From Cellulomonas fimi (lineage in GTDB: Bacteria > Actinomycetota > Actinomycetes > Actinomycetales > Cellulomonadaceae), in NCBI RefSeq assembly GCF_028583725.1, contig NZ_CP110680.1, positions 1,488,001 to 1,552,000 on the forward strand: a DNA stretch of 64,000 nucleotides, written 5' to 3'. Shown here piece after piece: positions 62,877-64,000 of this stretch. The translations under genes and the position numbers were made by a program. Each line of letters opens with the position of its first letter. Position 1 is the first letter of the stretch. The notes beneath the pieces were generated by a model. It was given only the letters and a program-made list of their open reading frames with translations, did no database searches and had not been told where the DNA came from.

Positions 62877-64000
62877 TCAGCGGACCTCGACGTCGTGACG
62901 GGCCGCGTCGTCGGCGAAGAAGGCCACGAAGCGCTCCGCCTCCACGACGACGTCGCGCCGGACGCGCGCCGGGAGGTCCCGGAACGGTTCCACGACGAGC
63001 GTCGCGCGCTCACGCCGTCGCCGGTCGCCGGTGCCGTCCAGACGCGCGCGCTCGACGCGCCAGGTCGCCGAGACGACCCCGTCGACGAGCACGGTGCCCG
63101 GCACGACGCCGTTCGGCCGCTGCAGCGCCCGGCGGTGCTCCTCCGCGACGACGCGCGTGCGGTCGGCGTGGCTCAGGAGCACGTTGTCGAGGTCGGGCAG
63201 GAACCGCACCGGCGCGGGGACGTCCGCGGGCGGGCGGGGCGCGTCGGGCAGGTCCAGCACCTCGCGCGGGCGGACGCGGCCCGGTGACGGCTCCGCGGTG
63301 AAGCGCACGAGCCGGTCGCCCAGGCGGTCGACCACCGCGCCCAGCCCCGTGAGGCCCGACCACGTCTGCACGTCGGCGACGCTCGCGGGCCCGAACGCCG
63401 CGAGGTACCGCTCGACGAGCCGCTCCTGCGCGGCGGCCAGGACGTCGGGGTCCGTCAGGTCCGGTGCCGCGGCGGCCGCCTCGGCGCCGAACCACGCGGT
63501 CGTCGTGGTCCACGTCGTCGCGCCCGACCGCCCCCAGACGCCGCGCGGCGGGACCTGCACGAGCGGGAGCGTGCCGCGCGCGGCGTGCGCGAGCGTGGCC
63601 GGGGGGACGTGCGGCCACCGCTCCGTGAGGAGCTTCCCGAGCGTCGTGCTCGGGCGGGGCTCCGACTCGACGAGCTCGCGTGCGTACGCCGTGACGGCGG
63701 CGAGGTCGACCGTGCGCAGCGGCGCCGCGTGCAGTGTGTTCACCTCGAGGTCCCGCGCGTAGAGCGGTGCGACCAGGCCCGGCAGCAGGAGCGCGTCGGG
63801 CGCGGCGACCAGATGGATCGTGCCCCGCATGACGGCGATCCGCGCCAGTCGGCGGTCCACCAGCGCGTCGCCCAGGTCGGCGTGCGTGAAGCCGTCCACG
63901 CGGCTCCACAGCCCCACGTACGGCGACCACGCGTTCTGCGCCTGCATGCCCACGAGGTGCCCGACGACGTCGACGGCCGGCGCGTCCGTCCGCGCGAGGA
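62877..64000 (-). CDS. Winged-helix DNA-binding domain protein (HTH_42 / AlkZ-like), 5' end outside the window
   Basis: At least 373 codons; the frame stays open through 64000 (upstream codons read DAPAVDVVGHLVGMQAQ), so the true start is beyond the edge and the GTG at 63953 is internal. MQAQNAWSPYVGLWSR, MRGTIHLVAAPDALLL, FGPASVADVQTWSGL, VRFLPDLDNVLLSHADRTRVV and NGVVPGTVLVDGVVSATW are the HTH_42 family pattern (AlkZ/YcaQ superfamily, some members being DNA glycosylases). Here the catalytic QxQ/QxD-type motif would be MQAQ. Activity on DNA damage is possible but unproven for this subgroup. Confidence 0.85.
   Translation of the reverse strand, partial: LARTDAPAVDVVGHLVGMQAQNAWSPYVGLWSRVDGFTHADLGDALVDRRLARIAVMRGTIHLVAAPDALLLPGLVAPLYARDLEVNTLHAAPLRTVDLAAVTAYARELVESEPRPSTTLGKLLTERWPHVPPATLAHAARGTLPLVQVPPRGVWGRSGATTWTTTTAWFGAEAAAAAPDLTDPDVLAAAQERLVERYLAAFGPASVADVQTWSGLTGLGAVVDRLGDRLVRFTAEPSPGRVRPREVLDLPDAPRPPADVPAPVRFLPDLDNVLLSHADRTRVVAEEHRRALQRPNGVVPGTVLVDGVVSATWRVERARLDGTGDRRRRERATLVVEPFRDLPARVRRDVVVEAERFVAFFADDAARHDVEVR

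Overview
The window is very GC-rich actinobacterial DNA. Codon usage, the many GTG starts, the WhiB protein and the conserved block TIGR03089 / whiB / glycosyltransferase / DUF5719 / wbbL / zincin-like / DUF3499 / manB / Trm112 / ahcY point to a Micrococcales-type organism. Cellulomonas or a close relative is my best guess, made from memory of gene content and not from a search. Coding density is high: no gap between genes exceeds about 250 bases. I see no tRNA, rRNA, CRISPR array, transposase, integrase or phage gene.

Layout. 1-3.75 kb: two divergent two-component systems (a NarL-type regulator cut by the window edge with its HisKA_3 kinase; an OmpR regulator with its HisKA kinase). 3.9-8.9 kb: manA, a GtrA protein, purK-purE and an OafA-type acyltransferase. 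8.9-11.6 kb: two LytR-CpsA-Psr (LCP) proteins, the enzymes that attach wall polymers to peptidoglycan. 11.7-23.0 kb: rmlB, then a divergent polysaccharide export operon: ABC permease, Wzt-like ATPase with a C-terminal sugar-binding domain, two RgpF-type proteins (one fused to a WbsX domain), and two large paralogous methyltransferase-kinase fusions that flank a capsular-type glycosyltransferase. 23.1-28.5 kb: two divergent secreted proteins (a DUF1906 glycosidase-like protein and a SpoIID/LytB protein), both ending in the same ~100-residue repeat. 28.5-48.7 kb: a long, mostly minus-strand polysaccharide region with glycosyltransferases, a flippase, DUF2304, rmlD, DUF2142, two YfhO proteins, rmlC, a PGRP amidase carrying the same repeat, a methyltransferase, an FdtD-like bifunctional enzyme, GtrA/GtrB, an amino-sugar aminotransferase and rmlA. 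48.7-60.9 kb: the conserved actinobacterial core block. 60.9-64.0 kb: RDD protein, SpoIIM-like protein and a partial HTH_42 protein.

Together the genes describe one job: making, exporting and attaching cell-envelope glycopolymers. ManA/ManB supply mannose phosphates. RmlA-D make dTDP-L-rhamnose. RmlA plus the aminotransferase and FdtD-like fusion should make a dTDP-3-acetamido-3,6-dideoxyhexose (Fuc3NAc or Qui3NAc). GT2, RgpF, WbsX and membrane glycosyltransferases assemble chains. An ABC exporter and a flippase move them across the membrane, and LCP proteins ligate them to the wall.

Most unusual points: (1) a Gram-positive locus with the parts of an E. coli O9a-style chain-termination and export system (WbdD-like kinase-methyltransferase next to a Wzt with a carbohydrate-binding domain), present as two terminator paralogs; (2) a ~100-residue two-cysteine repeat shared by three otherwise unrelated wall enzymes; (3) a GGGACA/TGTCCC palindrome at the start codon of both rmlA and a 28-codon leader ORF coupled to a YfhO gene; (4) a strong hairpin abutting the Shine-Dalgarno of ahcY; (5) many transcription units with a -10 hexamer 6-8 bases before the start codon, implying leaderless mRNAs.
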